This document shows, piece after piece, positions 61,446 through 64,000 of a DNA stretch of 64,000 nt. The position numbers and the translations under genes are program-made. Origin of the DNA: Anaeromassilibacillus senegalensis (lineage in GTDB: Bacteria; Bacillota; Clostridia; Oscillospirales; Acutalibacteraceae); NCBI RefSeq assembly GCF_021531715.1, contig NZ_JAFBIT010000002.1, positions 574,153-638,152 of the forward strand. Direction: 5' to 3'. The notes beneath the pieces were generated by a model. It did no database searches. It was not told the DNA's origin and saw nothing but the letters and a program-made list of their open reading frames with translations. Position 1 is the stretch's first letter, and each line of letters begins with the position of its first letter.

Positions 61446-62483
61446 TCAGGTTGTGAAGACGAGGTCGCTTTCCGCCTCCACGGGATACGACGCGAAGTAC
61501 GCATTTTCGAGCGGAATCCACTTCGCGACGAACATCGCGTGCCGTTCGGGGCCGTTGCGCTTTAAAATGCGCGCGCTCTGTACCTCGGGCGGCGTCTTGA
61601 GGAAGATCCGCAGGTCGTAATAGCCGGCGAGCGCCGGGTGCATCGAGTAGGAGCCTTCCAGAATATTGAGCGCCTTCGGCTCCACGTCGACCGTGCCGTT
61701 ATAATCCATCACGCCGCAGTCGAACAGGCGGTAAGCGAACGGCGCGCCGGTTTGCAGCGGGCGCAGCACCTCGTCGAGGATGCGCTCCCAGTGTACGTTG
61801 CCGCCGGGCGTCTTGTAGCGTTCGGGCGTGCGCAGCGGGATGGGCAGGTAAAAGTCGTCGGCATGGAACACGTTGCAGTCGTAGACGGTCTTAAGCAGCG
61901 CCGCGAGCGTCGTCTTGCCCGAGCCGCACAGCCCGTCGATCGCGACGGTCAGCCTGCCGTTCTGTTTGATTCCGTTATCAATCGCTTTAAAGGCGTCCAG
62001 AAACTGCACGTACGGCTTTTTGACGACGCGGTACGCGGGCGCGTACGCCGCGCGGTAGCTTTCGCTGTGGTGTACGGCGGGACAGCCCGACGCGCGGTAC
62101 GATTCCAGATAGGCGCGCTTTTCCGCCGCGTCGAACCAATCGCTTTCGCAGAACGCGTCGAGCAAAGCGAGAAAGCGCGTTTTGTCCTGCGGCGCGTCCT
62201 CGGCCGAGGCGACGAACATCGCGTTCATCGTCTCCGGCGAGAGAAAGCGCAGGGCGGAAAGATCGAGCCGGACGTAGTCGCCGAGCGATTCCGTCAGCGG
62301 GGCGGAGCGGTCCGCAGGCAGCGCGGCGGCCTCCGCACAGAGATAGGCGTAAGCCGCGTTCGGGTCGGCGATCATATGACCGCCGCCGAAGCACGCTTGA
62401 TAGAGAAACTTCACCGCGTCCTGAATCTGCGCCGCGGGATGGGTGTCGAGATGCGCATGGAGCGCCTGCAGAAGCTCGTCCAT
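61446..62483 (-). CDS. Two-domain protein with a uridine-kinase-like P-loop
   Basis: A 345-residue protein. The C-terminal half is a small-molecule kinase of the uridine kinase/phosphoribulokinase fold: Walker A IDGLCGSGKTT (about residue 181), HADDFYLP as the substrate-side Asp motif, and NILEGSYSMHP. The N-terminal 165 residues are all-helical by eye (QDAVKFLYQACFGGGHMIAD) and not assigned to any family. It overlaps the xylulokinase stop by one base (TAATG), so it is coupled to it. A sugar or nucleoside substrate is inferred; not a standard Udk, which is about 210 residues. Confidence 0.65.
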   Translation of the reverse strand: MDELLQALHAHLDTHPAAQIQDAVKFLYQACFGGGHMIADPNAAYAYLCAEAAALPADRSAPLTESLGDYVRLDLSALRFLSPETMNAMFVASAEDAPQDKTRFLALLDAFCESDWFDAAEKRAYLESYRASGCPAVHHSESYRAAYAPAYRVVKKPYVQFLDAFKAIDNGIKQNGRLTVAIDGLCGSGKTTLAALLKTVYDCNVFHADDFYLPIPLRTPERYKTPGGNVHWERILDEVLRPLQTGAPFAYRLFDCGVMDYNGTVDVEPKALNILEGSYSMHPALAGYYDLRIFLKTPPEVQSARILKRNGPERHAMFVAKWIPLENAYFASYPVEAESDLVFTT

Positions 62484-64000
62484 TACAGTGCGGCAAGCTC
62501 CTTATAGCAGTCCTTGAGCGCCGGGTAGAGCTTCGTGTACATGCGGTAGAAGGCCTCATACTGCGGCACGTTCTCAGCGATCGGCTCCTGCGGCGGATTC
62601 AGGCGGATCACGCGGCGGCAGCCCTCCTGCACGGACGGGTACAGCCCCGCGCCGACGCCTGCGAGGATCGCGACGCCGAGCGCCGGTCCTTCCTTCGAGA
62701 CGACCGTGCGCACCGCGCAGTTATACGTATCGGCGAGCATCTGACGCCACAGCTTCGACGAACCGCCGCCGCCGCAGGCGAGCATGCCGTCGATCGAAAC
62801 GCCCATGCTCTTTAAAACCTCCACGCTGTCGCGCTGGGAGTACGTGACGCCCTCCATGACCGCGCGGAGCATGTCGTACTTCGTGTGCATGGCGGAAAGG
62901 CCGATGAACGCGCCGCGGCAGTCCGGATCGAGGTGCGGGGTGCGCTCGCCCATCAGGTACGGCAGATAGATCAGGCGGTTGCAGCCGATCGGTGCGCGCG
63001 CGGCCTGCTGGTCCATCAGATAATACGGGTCCACGCCCATGCCGGCGGCCGTTTCTTTTTCGGCGGCGCAGAAGTTGTCGCGGAACCACTTGAGCGAGAG
63101 GCCCGCGCCCTGCGTGACGCCCATCACATGCCATGCGCCCGGAACGGCACAGCAGAAGGTATGTACGCGGCCCTTCGGATCGATGGAGATCTTGTCCGTA
63201 TGGGCGAAAACGACGCCGGAGGTGCCGATTGTCGTGAACGCCTTGCCGTCCTCGACGACACCCGTGCCGACGGCAGCCGCCGCGTTGTCGCCTGCGCCGC
63301 CGACAACAATAGTGCCCGCCTTGAGGCCTGTGCGCTTCGCGGCTTCCTCGGAAATCACGCCGGTGACCTCCGGGGACTCGTAGACCTTCGGCAGCAGCGC
63401 CTTGTCGATCTCGAGCTTTTCGAGCACCTCGTCGCTCCAGCAGCGGTTCGGCACGTCGAGCAGCTGCATGCCGGAGGCATCCGAAACCTCGGTGGCGAAA
63501 TCGCCGGTCAGCATGTAGCGGACATAATCTTTCGGCAGCAGAATGTGCGCGCACTGCGCATAAATTTCCGGCTGGTTGTTGCGCACCCAGAGAATCTTCG
63601 AGGCCGTGAAGCCCGTCAGCGCCGGATTCGCCGTGATCTCAATCAAGCGCTCTGCGCCGACGCGCGCGGTGATTTCCTCGCACTCCTTCGCCGTGCGCTG
63701 ATCGCACCAGATGATCGAACGGCGCAGAACGGCGCCGTCCTTGTCGAGCATGACGAGGCCGTGCATCTGGCCGGAGATGCCGATGCCCTTGATGTCCGCG
63801 TTATCGACGCCGCTCTCAGTGATAACCGCGCGGATGGTGTCCGCCGCGGCGTTCCACCAGTCGAGCGGATCCTGTTCCGCCCAGCCGTTTCTTTCCTGAT
63901 ACAGCGGGTATTCAATCGTTTTGGAGGCGACTACATTGCCGTCCACGTCGAACAGAACGGTTTTGGTGCCGCTTGTGCCGAGATCTACACCAATCAAATA
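62483..64000 (-). CDS. xylB: Xylulokinase, 5' end outside the window
   Basis: About 505 residues of an FGGY kinase; the first visible residues are YLIGVDLGTSGTKTVLFD, so only one to three residues are missing. Two actin-like ATPase domains: N-terminal with WAEQDPLDWWNA and ISGQMHGLVMLD, typical of xylulokinase; C-terminal with GGAGDNAAAAVGTGVV and FTTIGTSGVVFAHTD. It phosphorylates D-xylulose for the pentose phosphate route. It is followed by the P-loop kinase gene. Confidence 0.92.
   Translation of the reverse strand, partial: YLIGVDLGTSGTKTVLFDVDGNVVASKTIEYPLYQERNGWAEQDPLDWWNAAADTIRAVITESGVDNADIKGIGISGQMHGLVMLDKDGAVLRRSIIWCDQRTAKECEEITARVGAERLIEITANPALTGFTASKILWVRNNQPEIYAQCAHILLPKDYVRYMLTGDFATEVSDASGMQLLDVPNRCWSDEVLEKLEIDKALLPKVYESPEVTGVISEEAAKRTGLKAGTIVVGGAGDNAAAAVGTGVVEDGKAFTTIGTSGVVFAHTDKISIDPKGRVHTFCCAVPGAWHVMGVTQGAGLSLKWFRDNFCAAEKETAAGMGVDPYYLMDQQAARAPIGCNRLIYLPYLMGERTPHLDPDCRGAFIGLSAMHTKYDMLRAVMEGVTYSQRDSVEVLKSMGVSIDGMLACGGGGSSKLWRQMLADTYNCAVRTVVSKEGPALGVAILAGVGAGLYPSVQEGCRRVIRLNPPQEPIAENVPQYEAFYRMYTKLYPALKDCYKELAAL

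Overview
This window is the replication-origin region of a low-GC-phylum (Firmicutes) chromosome, probably a gut clostridium of the Oscillospiraceae/Ruminococcaceae type. The evidence is the gene order. Left of the origin, on the minus strand, lies rpmH-rnpA-yidD-yidC-jag-...-mnmE-mnmG-rsmG-...-noc-parA-parB-serS. Right of it, on the plus strand, lies dnaA-dnaN-yaaA-recF-remB-(zinc-ribbon membrane protein)-gyrB-gyrA. Lipoproteins with Cys-Gly-Gly starts and Ser/Glu-rich linkers, a circularly permuted GH3 glucosidase, a CarD-type regulator and sigma-A promoters with 17-base spacers all fit an anaerobic clostridium. Coding sequence is GC-rich and intergenic DNA is clearly more AT-rich. I saw no tRNA, CRISPR array, transposase or prophage gene.

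Layout. 1-6.1 kb (minus): start of a G5/YabE-like cell-wall protein behind a structured leader, then a GH3 glucosidase, an M28 peptidase and a CE2-like esterase read as one cluster. 6.3-8.5 kb (plus): a phospholipase C-like protein and an Atg22-like MFS transporter. 8.6-14.7 kb (minus): an oppABCDF oligopeptide transporter whose oppA-oppB gap is full of RNA hairpins. 15-19 kb: guaB (minus), then an MFS transporter and an unknown membrane protein (plus). 19.1-19.4 kb: a gene-free AT-rich stretch with several DnaA boxes. 19.5-32.7 kb (minus): serS, parB, parA, noc, acetyltransferases, rsmG, mnmG, mnmE, jag, yidC, yidD, rnpA, rpmH. 32.8-34.8 kb: the bipartite origin around dnaA. 34.8-42.9 kb (plus): the dnaN-to-gyrA block. 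43-49.8 kb: a serine hydrolase and GH5 lipoprotein, a truncated membrane-anchored ORF, an ACT-metallo-beta-lactamase fusion, a CarD regulator behind an attenuator-like hairpin, a Nudix hydrolase, a lipoprotein and a GNAT. 49.8-55.8 kb: an AraC regulator, a phosphodiesterase and a FucI-family isomerase, divergent from a YicI-type alpha-xylosidase. 55.8-61.1 kb (minus): a DUF1858 protein, potABCD and a TtcA-like enzyme. 61.2 kb: a solitary 5S rRNA gene with its own promoter and terminator. 61.4-64 kb (minus): xylulokinase followed by a two-domain P-loop kinase.

How the parts work together. DnaA can act at its own promoter (a box over the -35), at a cluster in the dnaA-dnaN gap with CTA trios and an AT-rich unwinding tract, and perhaps at the distant 19-kb cluster. 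ParA, ParB and Noc have matching DNA targets here: two parS sites (22577 and 25922) and a near-perfect Noc-type site in the dnaA leader. The accessory genes describe a peptide- and plant-glycan-using organism: Opp peptide import, polyamine import, GH3, GH5, GH31, CE2 and xylulokinase. The least explained items are RNA- or DNA-level: the opp intercistronic hairpins, the CarD leader, the dnaN leader, the 19-kb DnaA-box cluster, the dispersed composite repeat, and a tiny membrane protein before mnmE that is out of frame by one base.
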